From Burkholderia ambifaria AMMD (lineage in GTDB: Bacteria > Pseudomonadota > Gammaproteobacteria > Burkholderiales > Burkholderiaceae), in assembly GCF_000203915.1 (NCBI RefSeq), contig NC_008391.1:1178001-1242000 (forward strand): a stretch of DNA of 64,000 bases, in the 5' to 3' direction. Under the pieces are notes generated by a model. It saw nothing but the letters and a program-made list of their open reading frames with translations, was not told where the DNA came from and did not search any database. Below, piece after piece: positions 33,329-42,046 of the stretch. The position numbers were made by a program, and so were the translations under genes. Numbering within the stretch: position 1 is the stretch's first letter; every line of letters starts with the position of its first letter.

Positions 33329-34759
33329 TCAGCTCGACAGCCACCGGTTGCGCCTGAAGCAGACCACCTTCGGCTGCGTCATTTCCGTCATCGCGAACCG
33401 AACGCCTTCGCGGCCCAGCGACCCATGCTTGAATCCGCCGAACGGCATGCCGTCGAAGCGGTAATCGGACGAATCGTTGATCATCACGCCGCCCGCCTGC
33501 AGGCGCTCGGCCGCGCCGAGCGCCACCTCCAGGCTGCCGGTGAACACGCCTGCATGCAGGCAGCTCTCCGACGCGTTGGCCGCGTCGAACGCCTGCTGCA
33601 GGTCGGCGAATTTCTCGATCGTCACGACCGGCGCGAATACCTCGTCGGTCCATACGCGCGCGTCGTGCGGCACGTCCGCGAGCACCGTCGGTTCGTACAG
33701 TGCCCCGCGCCGCCGATGGCCGGTCAGCACTGTCGCGCCACACGACACGGCTTCGTCGACCCAGCGTTCGATACGGATCGCCTGTTCCTCGCCGATCATC
33801 GGCCCCATGTCGGTCGCGTCGTCCAGCGGATCGCCGACGACCATCCTGCCGGTCAGTTCGACGAAATACCGGACGAACGGCTCGTACGCGGCTTCGGCGA
33901 CGAAGATTCGCTGCGTGCCGATGCAGTTCTGTCCTGCGGCCCAGAATGCGCCCGACACGCACGATTCGGCGGCATCCTTCAGGTCGCAGTCGGCCATGAC
34001 GATCACGGGCGCATTTCCGCCCAGGTCCATCGCGATCTTCTTGAGGCCGGCATCGCGTGTGATGGCTTCGCCGGTCTGCGGGCCGCCCGTGAAGGTCACC
34101 ATCCGGATCCGCCGGTCGCGCACCAGAGCGGATGCGATCTCCGCGCCGCCGTGCACAACCTGCAGCGCGTCGCGCGGCGCACCGGCTTCCCACAGCACCT
34201 CGACGAGCGCCTGTGCGGACAGCGGCGCGAGCAACGAGGGCTTCAGGATGACCGCGTTGCCGGTCGCAATCGCAGGTCCAAGCTTGTGTGCAACGAGGTT
34301 CAGCGGGTCGTTGAACGGTGTGATCGCGAGAATTACGCCCAGCGGTTCCAGCGTGTAATAGCCGCTGCGATCCTCGGAGCCGGGATACCCGTCGAACGGG
34401 ATCGTCTCGCCGGTGAGTCGTTTCGCTTCCTCGCCCGACAGGCGCAGCGTGTTCACGCAGCGCGCGACTTCCTTGCGGGCCTGCCGCAGCGGCTTGCCCG
34501 CTTCGAGCGCGATCGTGCGTGCAAATGTCTCCGCTTGTGCCTCCACGCTCGCGGCCGCGCGAAACAGGATGTCGGCGCGCTGGCTACGTGGCATGGCTGC
34601 GGCTGCACGCGCGCCATCGAGCGCGCGCTCGACGAGGGCCGGCGCCGCGTCGGCACGCGACAGACGGACCTGGCCGACGATCGAGCCGTCATAGGGCGAC
34701 CGAACCTCGGCTACGCCGGCTCCCGTGCAGTCGGTCATCACCGCATCGCGCGCGCTCAT
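33329..34759 (-). CDS. NAD(P)-dependent aldehyde dehydrogenase with Asp at the general-base position, 476 aa
   Basis: ALDH superfamily. The cofactor loop is [14 protein letters not shown]. The catalytic cysteine is Cys279 in [13 protein letters not shown]. The residue 34 positions before it, normally the Glu of ELGG, is Asp245 in [14 protein letters not shown]; some ALDH branches carry this change. The N-terminus [14 protein letters not shown] and the C-terminal [18 protein letters not shown] are family-typical. ATG 34759 overlaps the homoserine dehydrogenase stop (ATGA), so the pair is coupled. This suggests that the aldehyde is aspartate 4-semialdehyde or a close relative, made by oxidation of homoserine. 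An alternative start MTDCTG lies 7 codons in. Confidence 0.87.
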   Translation of the reverse strand: MSARDAVMTDCTGAGVAEVRSPYDGSIVGQVRLSRADAAPALVERALDGARAAAAMPRSQRADILFRAAASVEAQAETFARTIALEAGKPLRQARKEVARCVNTLRLSGEEAKRLTGETIPFDGYPGSEDRSGYYTLEPLGVILAITPFNDPLNLVAHKLGPAIATGNAVILKPSLLAPLSAQALVEVLWEAGAPRDALQVVHGGAEIASALVRDRRIRMVTFTGGPQTGEAITRDAGLKKIAMDLGGNAPVIVMADCDLKDAAESCVSGAFWAAGQNCIGTQRIFVAEAAYEPFVRYFVELTGRMVVGDPLDDATDMGPMIGEEQAIRIERWVDEAVSCGATVLTGHRRRGALYEPTVLADVPHDARVWTDEVFAPVVTIEKFADLQQAFDAANASESCLHAGVFTGSLEVALGAAERLQAGGVMINDSSDYRFDGMPFGGFKHGSLGREGVRFAMTEMTQPKVVCFRRNRWLSS

Positions 34760-35835
34760 GCGGCCACCTCGTGCGAGGCTGCACCAATCCTGTCGGCGAG
34801 TTCGATCAGATCGGAGAGGATCGCAAACGCCGTTTCCTCGCGCCCCGCACCGGGCCCGCTGATCGTCACCCCGCCGAGCACGTCGGTGTCGAACGTGATC
34901 GCGTTCGTCACGCCGCTCGCGGCAAGCAACGGATGCCCGGCAGGCAGCTTGCGCGGTTCGACGCTCGCGGTGACGGTGCCGTCCGGATGGCGGACGGCAG
35001 AACCGATCAGCCGCCAGGACATGCGCTCCGCCGCCGCTGCGCGCACGTCGTGCTCGGTCAGTTCGACGATGCCGCGGCACGTCACATCGCCCCGCTTGAG
35101 GCCGGCATTCCACAGCGCGTTCGCCAGAATGACGACTTTCAGCTGTACGTCCGAACCGTTGACGTCGGCCGCCGGGTTCGCCTCCGCATAGCCGCGCTGC
35201 TGCGCATCCCGGATCGCCGCATCGAAGCTCGCGCCGGCCTCGACCTCACCGAGCACGTAATTCGACGTGCCGTTCAGGATGCCGGCGAAGCCGTTGATGT
35301 CGCAGCCGCGCAGCGAGGTCGCGAGTTGCCGCAGCACCGGCGTGCCGCTCATCACCGTGCCCTCGTACATCACGCAAGCACCCGATTGCGCGGCGATCCG
35401 CGCCAGCGCCGGCTGCGCGAGCGCGATCGGCCCCTTGTTGGTCGTGATCACGTGCTTGCCGCATTCGAGCGCGGTACGGCAATGCGACAGCGCAGGCTCA
35501 CCGGTGTTCGGATCAGTGAAGGTCGCCTCGATGACGACATCCACGTGTTCCGACGCGATGGCCTTCAGCACCGCACCGAGGCCGACGTCCGGCGACACCA
35601 GCGTGCCGGGATCGCGACGTAGCGCTTCCGCGTCGACGCCCCGCCGCGCGGTTTCGTCGAGGACGTCCAGCGCAATGCCGCGAGGATTCGTCGCGATCCC
35701 GAGCCGCAGGTCGGCGACCACCGTCACCGATACGTCGAGTCCCGCCGCACCCAGCATCGCACGCTTCTTTTTGAGCAGTTCCACCAGTCCCTGATTGACT
35801 CCGCCGAAACCGACCAGTGCCAGTTTGAGTTCCAT
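34756..35835 (-). CDS. Homoserine dehydrogenase without ACT domain, 359 aa
   Basis: Interconverts homoserine and aspartate 4-semialdehyde with NAD(P). The nucleotide motif [13 protein letters not shown] is at the N-terminus, [12 protein letters not shown] is the catalytic-lysine region, and [14 protein letters not shown] is the homoserine dehydrogenase signature. The protein ends after the catalytic domain, so the C-terminal ACT domain used for threonine feedback in biosynthetic Hom is missing. With an importer and a coupled aldehyde dehydrogenase, a catabolic role (homoserine oxidation) is likely. ATG 35835 has AGGAG nine bases upstream; an ATG nine bases earlier lies directly against that site and is rejected. 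Confidence 0.88.
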   Translation of the reverse strand: MELKLALVGFGGVNQGLVELLKKKRAMLGAAGLDVSVTVVADLRLGIATNPRGIALDVLDETARRGVDAEALRRDPGTLVSPDVGLGAVLKAIASEHVDVVIEATFTDPNTGEPALSHCRTALECGKHVITTNKGPIALAQPALARIAAQSGACVMYEGTVMSGTPVLRQLATSLRGCDINGFAGILNGTSNYVLGEVEAGASFDAAIRDAQQRGYAEANPAADVNGSDVQLKVVILANALWNAGLKRGDVTCRGIVELTEHDVRAAAAERMSWRLIGSAVRHPDGTVTASVEPRKLPAGHPLLAASGVTNAITFDTDVLGGVTISGPGAGREETAFAILSDLIELADRIGAASHEVAA

Positions 35836-35986
35836 CTTGATCATCTCCTGTTCATTGACTACATGGCACAGGTTAGTCATGCGAATCGATTTTCAAATTA
35901 GTCGTTTCGCCCGATTCAGGTAGTCACCCGTTGCGGTTTGTCATGCGGGACGGGCGGATCGCCAGTTCCCGCGCGAGACAAGTACG

Positions 35987-36484
35987 TCAGGTGGTCGGCG
36001 GTTCGTCGTCGCCGTCCTTGTCGACCGGCACGAACAGTCCGACCTTGACCGCGCTCAGCACGACGTTCGTGTTGATCCGGCGGATCATCGGGTTGCTCTG
36101 CATGATCCGCGCGGACAGCCGGTCGTACGCCTCGACGTCGTGTGCGGTGATGATCGCGATCAGGTCGACGGAGCCGGTCACGTAGTAGATCTGCTGGATT
36201 TCGTCATGCGCCTTCGACCATTCGCGGAACCTGGCGACCGTCTCGTAGTTTTCGCGTTCGATCTCGATTGCCGCAATGAACGTCATCGGCCTGCCGACCG
36301 CCGCGCGATCGACCACCGCGATTTCCGCCGAAATGATCTTTTCGGTGCGCATGCGCTTCAGCCGCTTTTGCACGGCCGACGTGGACAGACCGATCCGTTC
36401 GGCAATGGCATCCGCAGTCGCGGTGCAGTCGCGCTGGACGATATTCAGGATCTTGCGGTCGAAGGAGTCGAGTGCGTCGGTCAT
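35987..36484 (-). CDS. Lrp/AsnC-family regulator, 165 aa
   Basis: HTH in residues 1-60 (LDSFDRKILNIVQRDCTATAD, IGLSTSAVQKRLKRMR) and a RAM domain after (MTFIAAIEIERENYETVARF, QIYYVTGSVDLIAIITAHDV). ATG 36484 was chosen for its match to the family N-terminus; the upstream frame is not HTH-like. It lies about 150 nt upstream of the homoserine dehydrogenase gene on the same strand, and is the likely activator or repressor of the amino-acid operon. It overlaps nothing but sits just 31 nt after the stop of the unknown gene at 36516. It is one of two Lrp-type genes bracketing this operon. Confidence 0.9.
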   Translation of the reverse strand: MTDALDSFDRKILNIVQRDCTATADAIAERIGLSTSAVQKRLKRMRTEKIISAEIAVVDRAAVGRPMTFIAAIEIERENYETVARFREWSKAHDEIQQIYYVTGSVDLIAIITAHDVEAYDRLSARIMQSNPMIRRINTNVVLSAVKVGLFVPVDKDGDDEPPTT

Positions 36485-36515
36485 GGCGTGGTCTGCCGGA
36501 GAACGGGTGCTTGCG

Positions 36516-37226
36516 TCAAAGATAGAAAGGCCGGGCCGATCTGAGCCCGACCAGATGCCGGACACGGTCGAACGCGGTGACGAGCGTTTCGCGCCACTGC
36601 GCGACCGGCCCGCAGATACACACGGGTGCGAAATGGATCGTATCCACACCCGCAGGAATACGGAACGGACGCTCGATGCCATCGTCCGATTCGGTCACGA
36701 GTGCGGTCCCGTCGACTTCGGTCAGGCTCATCAGCAGATGGGCGCGGGCAGTCGCGCCAAGCATGTCGCGCAGGGGCGACTCGTGCGCGGACAATTGCTC
36801 GAGCAGCGGCAGTTCGTACGCGCCGGGCCACCAGGTGTCGTGCTCGTCGAGCCAGGGGCCGACGCCCGGCATTCCGACCATCTCGAGGGTCCGGTCCGCG
36901 CCGAGATGCGCATAGGCACGACACCGGCCGCCCCCGTCGGACGAAGAGCGCGCCAGCCAGCCGCCGGCGCTCGGGACCGGGTCCGTCAACACGACGTTCG
37001 CAGGCTTCAGTCGGCCGAGCATTTCAGCCGCGCTTGCAGCGGATCGGTGCCCTGCGTGGGACCTCTGTGCGTGATCCGGGACGATCCTGTCCGGGACGAT
37101 CCTGTCCGGGACGATCCTGCACACCCACTTGGGACCATCCTGCAAGGCGGCGGGGACGTCGCCGGCCCGGACTTGAGCGGTTCGCCTGCGGGCGTGTTCA
37201 ACGATGGCGATTGGCATGTCCGGCAT
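36516..37226 (-). CDS. Unknown protein with N-terminal RIVPD repeats, 236 aa
   Basis: Residues ~70-236 read as a coherent soluble protein (GRLKPANVVLTDPVPSAGGW, AHLGADRTLEMVGMPGVGPW, TALVTESDDGIERPFRIPAG), but I recognise no family. The N-terminal ~60 residues are Arg-rich and contain three identical pentapeptides, RIVPD, encoded by a 15-bp triplication at 37076-37120. The true start could be further inside if the repeat-bearing part is not conserved. It is in line with the Lrp gene and the amino-acid operon, so it may belong with them. ATG 37226 is preceded by a GAGAGAG site. Confidence 0.5.
   Translation of the reverse strand: MPDMPIAIVEHARRRTAQVRAGDVPAALQDGPKWVCRIVPDRIVPDRIVPDHAQRSHAGHRSAASAAEMLGRLKPANVVLTDPVPSAGGWLARSSSDGGGRCRAYAHLGADRTLEMVGMPGVGPWLDEHDTWWPGAYELPLLEQLSAHESPLRDMLGATARAHLLMSLTEVDGTALVTESDDGIERPFRIPAGVDTIHFAPVCICGPVAQWRETLVTAFDRVRHLVGLRSARPFYL
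37076..37120. repeat. Three tandem 15-bp repeats inside the unknown gene
   Basis: The unit CCGGGACGATCCTGT occurs three times head to tail (37076-37090, 37091-37105, 37106-37120, the last with C for the final T). Being a multiple of three, it preserves the frame and adds RIVPD units. Such exact repeats are prone to copy-number change by slippage. Confidence 0.9.
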
Positions 37227-37719
37227 ACAACTCTCTCGTGCTTGCGGGGCGCGTCGTAGGGATCCTGGCGCGCTTCGTGGATCGACTGACGATGTTGGCG
37301 GTTGAAGAAATAATATCGCGCGGATGCGACCAAAAAAATCTCAACAGCCAGGCATTTCGACGTAAATCGTCGAAAAAATCAGACGCCTGGATGTTTTGCA
37401 TCCATCCAGGTTCCCGGCAGGTCCGGTGACGGGTGCGGGCGGGAAGACGACAGCATCGCGGTTACAGGCCAACACGCTCCGCGGATGCTCGATGTCTCGA
37501 GGCGAATCTGCTATCGGCCACGGGGGTTCACACCACGACGCCACCCCGACGAGCACGGTGATCGCTTGAACATCGAATCGCCGACGGAGCCCGCGATCAT
37601 GAAGGAGACGGGCGCGCCCAGGGGGCCGATGACTCGAACCCACCGCAGGCGATCCATCGAACACGCGTATCGGCAATGAATTGACGCGTTATTCCGTTGA
37701 TCTACGTCGATGCGCCGAG
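37227..37719. other. Intergenic stretch, AT-richer than surroundings, with two inverted repeats
   Basis: About 490 nt without a credible gene. At 37356-37362 / 37368-37374 a 7-bp dyad (TTCGACG/CGTCGAA, 5-nt loop) and at 37386-37393 / 37403-37410 an 8-bp dyad (CCTGGATG/CATCCAGG, 9-nt loop) lie close together with several A and T runs. This looks like a regulatory region for the unknown gene reading leftward from 37226. The part from 37440 to 37719 shows nothing recognisable; short open frames there lack ribosome sites. Confidence 0.5.
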
Positions 37720-38064
37720 CTAGACGCCTTCCTGCAGTTGCAAACCCACGATGCCCACGACGACGAGAGCCATGCAGACCAGCCGCCCGAGGACGGCGGG
37801 CTCATGAAACCAGACGATGCCGACCAACGCCGTTCCCGCTGCACCAATTCCTGCCCAGACAGCGTAAGCGTCTCCCAGCGGGAGGACTGTCAATGTGAGA
37901 CTCATTAGCCACACGCTCAGTACGGCTGCCACGATCGATATCCCGCCGGGCAGTACTTTTGTGTAGCTGTCGGAGAGCTTCATCGTCACGGAGAAGACGA
38001 CTTCCAATACACCGGAAGCCACAACGATCGACCAGGCAACAAGCGGACTGGAGGCGACAAACAT
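37720..38064 (-). CDS. Small multidrug resistance (SMR) transporter, Gdx/SugE-like, 114 aa
   Basis: Four helices in the usual SMR size. The proton/substrate Glu is in helix 1 (ASGVLEVVFSVTMKLSD). The sequence GDAYAVWAGIGAAGTALVGI in helix 3 resembles the SugE/Gdx subgroup more than EmrE. Gdx proteins export guanidinium, while EmrE-type members export quaternary cations; the sub-assignment is tentative because flanking residues differ. Only one SMR gene is present, so it should be a homodimer. ATG 38064 is preferred over GTG 38073, which overlaps the ribosome site. It follows the GMC oxidoreductase gene by 61 nt and may be co-transcribed. Confidence 0.83.
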   Translation of the reverse strand: MFVASSPLVAWSIVVASGVLEVVFSVTMKLSDSYTKVLPGGISIVAAVLSVWLMSLTLTVLPLGDAYAVWAGIGAAGTALVGIVWFHEPAVLGRLVCMALVVVGIVGLQLQEGV

Positions 38065-38125
38065 GGGTCTCACCTTCAGGTTGGATGTGGTCGACAGAGG
38101 GTATCAAAGTATTTCCACCTATTCT

Positions 38126-39829
38126 TCATGTCGACAATACTCCGCCGCGAATTGTCTCCGCCAACCGGCCTTCCCGCTTTCGATCTGCACGAATCATCTC
38201 GCTAGCGCGCTCCGCGATCATCAGCGTCGGCGAATTAGTGTTGCCGGATGTGATCGTCGGCATGACCGACGCATCGACAACCCGCAAGCCGCTCACGCCA
38301 CGCACGCGAAGCCTGGAATCGACGACCGAGCCCGGATCGTCCGCCCTACCCATCCGGCAGGTTCCAACCGGATGAAAGATGGTTGTTCCGACGTTGCCGG
38401 CCGCATACTGCAACTCCTCCTCAGTCTGGAATTGAATGCCGGGCAATATTTCCTGCGGGTGAAACCGCTCGAGCGCGGGTGCCGCAACAATGCGCCGCGT
38501 CAGCCGCAGCGCGTTGGCCGCGACGTGGCGGTCTTCCTCCGTGGACAGATAGTTGGGCGCAATACTCGGCGCGATCAGCGGATCATTGGACGTGATGTGC
38601 ACGCTACCGCGCGACGACGGTCGCAATTGACAAACGGACGCTGTAAATGCGTCGAACGGATGCAGCGGTTCGCCGAACCGTTCGAGCGACAGCGGCTGCA
38701 CGTGGTACTGAACGTCGGGGCGCGTCAGCGTCTTATCGTTCGGGTCCGACTTCGCAAACACGCCGAGCTGCGACGGCGCCATCGCCATCGGCCCGCTTCT
38801 GAACAGCCCATATTCGAGGCCGATCATCAGTTTGCCCCACCAGTAAGCACTGAGTGTGTTCAGGGTCCGCACACCTTCTACCTTGAAGGCCATGCGCAAT
38901 TGCAGATGATCCTGCAGATTCTCGCCGACACCGCACAGATCTTGCACCACCTCGATTCCGAGCTTCGCCAGACGCTCGGCACTCCCGATTCCCGACAATT
39001 CGAGCAATTGCGGAGAATTGACGGCGCCGGCACACAGGATCACTTCACGCTTTGCCTTGGCAATGCGCGGTTCGTCGCCGAGACGAAACTCGATTCCGGC
39101 GCAGCGCTTGTTGTCGAACAGGAGTCGACGGGTCTGCGCGTTCGTCAGAATCGTCAGGTTCCCCCGCTTCGATACTGGCCGAAGATAACCTTTCGACGCA
39201 TTCCAGCGAATGCCGTGCTTCTGATTGACGTCGAAATATCCGACGCCGGTGTTGTCGCCTCGATTGAAATCGTCCGTTGCGGGTATGCCGGTCTGTTCGG
39301 CGGCTTGCGCGAACGTTTCGAGAATGTCCCATTTCAGCCGCTGCTTTTCTACGCGCCACGGGCCGCCGGCACCATGAACATCACTTGCACCGCCGTGATA
39401 GTCCTCGCTCTTCTTGAACGTTTCGAGCACCGAGTCCCATTGCCAGGACGAATCGCCCGTCACTCGCGCCCATTCGTCGTAATCCTCACGCTGACCTCGC
39501 ATATAGATCATGCCGTTGATCGACGAGCATCCACCCAGAACCCGGCCTCTCGGATAGGACAGCGCCCTGCCGTTCAGTCCCGCCTCGTCACGGGTTTTGT
39601 AACGCCAGTCGGTCCGTGGGTTTCCGATGCAATAGAGGTACCCCACCGGAATGTGAATCCAGTGGTAGTTATCCTTCCCACCCGCCTCGATCAGCAGCAC
39701 GGATACGTCGTCGTCCTCGCTCAAGCGATTCGCGACCGCGCAGCCAGCCGTACCCGCTCCGACCACGATATAGTCGAACTCGCCAACCGACCGCGTCGCC
39801 CGGGCTTCGTTGATCTCTCCTGCCGACAT
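38126..39829 (-). CDS. GMC-family FAD oxidoreductase (alcohol/choline dehydrogenase-like), 567 aa
   Basis: A glucose-methanol-choline oxidoreductase. FAD motif near the N-terminus (DYIVVGAGTAGCAVANRLSE), GMC signature 1 in GRVLGGCSSINGMIYMRG, signature 2 in GAVNSPQLLELSGIG, and the catalytic His region in FHPVGTCRMG, with C-terminal SGNTNSPTLMIAERASEMI. It oxidises an alcohol to an aldehyde or ketone using FAD. The start ATG 39829 has a strong AGGAGG. The upstream genes encode a polyamine-type ABC importer and a CoA-transferase, so it likely acts on the imported compound or its derivative; the substrate is unknown. Confidence 0.88.
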   Translation of the reverse strand: MSAGEINEARATRSVGEFDYIVVGAGTAGCAVANRLSEDDDVSVLLIEAGGKDNYHWIHIPVGYLYCIGNPRTDWRYKTRDEAGLNGRALSYPRGRVLGGCSSINGMIYMRGQREDYDEWARVTGDSSWQWDSVLETFKKSEDYHGGASDVHGAGGPWRVEKQRLKWDILETFAQAAEQTGIPATDDFNRGDNTGVGYFDVNQKHGIRWNASKGYLRPVSKRGNLTILTNAQTRRLLFDNKRCAGIEFRLGDEPRIAKAKREVILCAGAVNSPQLLELSGIGSAERLAKLGIEVVQDLCGVGENLQDHLQLRMAFKVEGVRTLNTLSAYWWGKLMIGLEYGLFRSGPMAMAPSQLGVFAKSDPNDKTLTRPDVQYHVQPLSLERFGEPLHPFDAFTASVCQLRPSSRGSVHITSNDPLIAPSIAPNYLSTEEDRHVAANALRLTRRIVAAPALERFHPQEILPGIQFQTEEELQYAAGNVGTTIFHPVGTCRMGRADDPGSVVDSRLRVRGVSGLRVVDASVMPTITSGNTNSPTLMIAERASEMIRADRKREGRLAETIRGGVLST

Positions 39830-39922
39830 CTTGCCTCCTGGATTGTGTGCATAACGTCTGCGCGTCGTTCCGGACATTTGCCTCTACCAAGGCAGATCCG
39901 ATCATCGCCAGTGCAGACGACG

Positions 39923-40762
39923 TCAGGTCGACGCCTGCCTCGCGACGGATCGGGAACGCAGCCATTCCATGGTGATCAGCAGCAGACTTGAGAAGACGAT
40001 GAAAATGGACGCGAGCGCAGCGACCGTGGGCGTAATGTTTTCGCGAATCCCGATGAACATCTGAAGCGGAAGCGTTCCCTGCGTCGGACCGGCGATGAAC
40101 ATCGTGATCACGACGTCGTCCAGCGATGTAGCGAACGCAAACAGCGCACCGGAAATCACCCCTGGCGCAATGATCGGCAACGTAACGGCAAAGAATGTTC
40201 GCACCGGCGATGCCCCCAGGCTCAGGCTCGCTCGCACATAGTTCTGGTTGAAGCCGGCAAGCGTCGCATTGACCGTGATCACGACGAACGGCGCGGCGAT
40301 CACCGTATGCCCGAATATCAGGCCGGTATACGTTCCAGCCAGTCCCCATCGTGCAAACAGCAGGTACATCCCGACACCGGTGACGATGACCGGGACGATC
40401 ATCGGCGAGATCAGGATCGCGACCAGCAAACCCTTGCCCCTGAACGACGCCTTGTTCAATCCCAATGCCGCCAGCGTTCCCAGGACGGTCGCAACGATCG
40501 TCGCGATCGGCGTCACGATGAAACTGTTTGCGCCGGCGCGCGCCCAGTCCGTGGACGTGAACAGATTGTGATACCACCTGAACGAGAATCCGTGTATCGG
40601 ATAGACGAGAAATGAGTTCTCGTTGAACGAAAGCGGAATGATCGCCAGGATCGGCAAAATCAAGAACAGTAGCACCACGACGTTTGCCGATCGCAGTGCG
40701 TAATGCCATACGATTTCCGGCGTCGACATGTAGGGTGCGAAACGCGGCACGTGAGTTTTCAT
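39923..40762 (-). CDS. ABC transporter permease, PotC-like, 279 aa
   Basis: A six-helix permease of the spermidine/putrescine (PotC) group: VVVLLFLILPILAIIPLSF at the start, and the EAA loop near GASPVRTFFAVTLPIIAPGVISG. It ends with a final helix at SIFIVFSSLLLITMEWL. It pairs with the larger permease at 40767 (stop five bases before this start) to form the membrane channel. The PotC-type relatives transport polyamines, opines, phosphonates or small organic cations, so its own cargo is open. Confidence 0.88.
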   Translation of the reverse strand: MKTHVPRFAPYMSTPEIVWHYALRSANVVVLLFLILPILAIIPLSFNENSFLVYPIHGFSFRWYHNLFTSTDWARAGANSFIVTPIATIVATVLGTLAALGLNKASFRGKGLLVAILISPMIVPVIVTGVGMYLLFARWGLAGTYTGLIFGHTVIAAPFVVITVNATLAGFNQNYVRASLSLGASPVRTFFAVTLPIIAPGVISGALFAFATSLDDVVITMFIAGPTQGTLPLQMFIGIRENITPTVAALASIFIVFSSLLLITMEWLRSRSVARQAST

Positions 40763-40766
40763 GATG

Positions 40767-42029
40767 CTAGGCCACCTTGATTTCCGAACCGACGATCCTT
40801 CGATAGAGCGCGAAGAGCACCAGCGTCACCAGGAGAAGGACCGCACCGAGCGCGCAGGCCATCCCCCAGTTCAGGGCCACGTTGGTGAAATAAGCGATGT
40901 AGTAACTGACCATCTGGTCGCCGGCGCCACCGAGCAGCGCCGGGGTGATGTAGTAGCCCAGCGAGGTAATGAATACCAGCAACCCGCCCGCGCAGACACC
41001 GGGAAGCGTCTGCGGCACATAGACTTTCCAGAATGCCCCGAAAGGATGACTGCCGAGGGAAATTGCCGCTTTCGTGTAACTCGAAGGAATCGACTTCATC
41101 ACGCTGTAGAGTGGCAGGATCATGAACGGCAGCAAGATGTGCGTCATCGCGATCAACACCCCCGTCCGGTTGAACAGGAGCGACAGGGGCGTCGAAATCA
41201 CCTGCAGCGCCATTAACGCCTTGTTGACGAGGCCCGCCCCCTGGAGAATGACGATCCACGCCGAGATCCGCACGAGAATCGACGTCCAGAACGGCAGAAG
41301 TACCAGGATCATGACGAGATTCGCCTTTCGAGCCGGCAGAATCGAGATCCAGTAGGCAAGCGGATAACCCAGCACCAGCGCCGCAAGCGTCACAAGCCCG
41401 CTGATCACGAAGGTCCGCATGAACACCGCGCGGTATGCGGACGCGCCGTTCTCGACCGACACGATGCGGCCGTCCGCGCCCTCACGATAGTCGATCGTGG
41501 CAAGGAGATACTGGCTCGTGTAACGGGACGATACGCTTGCGATCGCCTGCCAGTAGCTCGTATCGGCCCAGCGCGGGTCCACTTCGATCAGCCGCTTTTG
41601 CATATCCTGCGCGGAAATCGCCACATCGTTGTCGGTGAAAGGAAGCGCACTGGTCGTCTTGTAAAACAACGACCGGAATCCATCCTTCAGCCCGTTCAGC
41701 CGACCGGCCGCGGTACCGGTATCGTTGTCGCCACCGTTGCTCTCCACGTCGAGCACCAGCGCACGGTAAGCCTCGGCAGGAACGGAGGACTTGCCATCCC
41801 AGTGGCGCAATGCGGAGGTCGTCTTCGGCAATGCATCGACCACCTCGGGACTTTGGATCGATCGAGAAATCATCGATGCGACCGGCATCACGAACACAAG
41901 CAGGATGAACAGAACGAGGGGCGCCACCAGTCCTAACGCCACGATCTCCTTTCGAAACTGAACGGCTCGCAGCGACCGCTTGAGCTGGCGTGTATGCCAG
42001 CTCTGTTGCCGAGAAGTTATGGTGCTCAT
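40767..42029 (-). CDS. ABC transporter permease, PotB-like with large periplasmic insert, 420 aa
   Basis: PotB-type permease with an unusually long first periplasmic loop. Helix 1 is about residues 33-55 (ALGLVAPLVLFILLVFVMPVA). About 130 polar residues then precede helix 2 (FMRTFVISGLVTLAALVLGYPL), and the EAA loop is in GSHPFGAFWKVYVPQTLPGV. Normal PotB is about 285 residues; the excess is this insert, which may aid docking of the binding protein. ATG 42029 is 18 nt downstream of the binding-protein stop; upstream frame sequence runs antiparallel to that gene and is excluded. Confidence 0.85.
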   Translation of the reverse strand: MSTITSRQQSWHTRQLKRSLRAVQFRKEIVALGLVAPLVLFILLVFVMPVASMISRSIQSPEVVDALPKTTSALRHWDGKSSVPAEAYRALVLDVESNGGDNDTGTAAGRLNGLKDGFRSLFYKTTSALPFTDNDVAISAQDMQKRLIEVDPRWADTSYWQAIASVSSRYTSQYLLATIDYREGADGRIVSVENGASAYRAVFMRTFVISGLVTLAALVLGYPLAYWISILPARKANLVMILVLLPFWTSILVRISAWIVILQGAGLVNKALMALQVISTPLSLLFNRTGVLIAMTHILLPFMILPLYSVMKSIPSSYTKAAISLGSHPFGAFWKVYVPQTLPGVCAGGLLVFITSLGYYITPALLGGAGDQMVSYYIAYFTNVALNWGMACALGAVLLLVTLVLFALYRRIVGSEIKVA

Positions 42030-42046
42030 GCTTCTTCCCCCGGTCG

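Noticed and set aside
34760-35113. N-terminal extension of the aldehyde dehydrogenase
   Set aside because: It would lie inside the homoserine dehydrogenase gene in another frame and is Arg-rich without ALDH character; ATG 34759 with ATGA coupling is better.
37076-37120. CRISPR-like repeat
   Set aside because: Units are contiguous 15-mers without spacers and lie in a coding frame; it is a tandem repeat, not a CRISPR array.
38065-38125. Guanidine riboswitch before the SMR gene
   Set aside because: Only 61 nt separate it from the upstream gene and no conserved guanidine aptamer pattern or paired hairpins with ACGR loops was seen.
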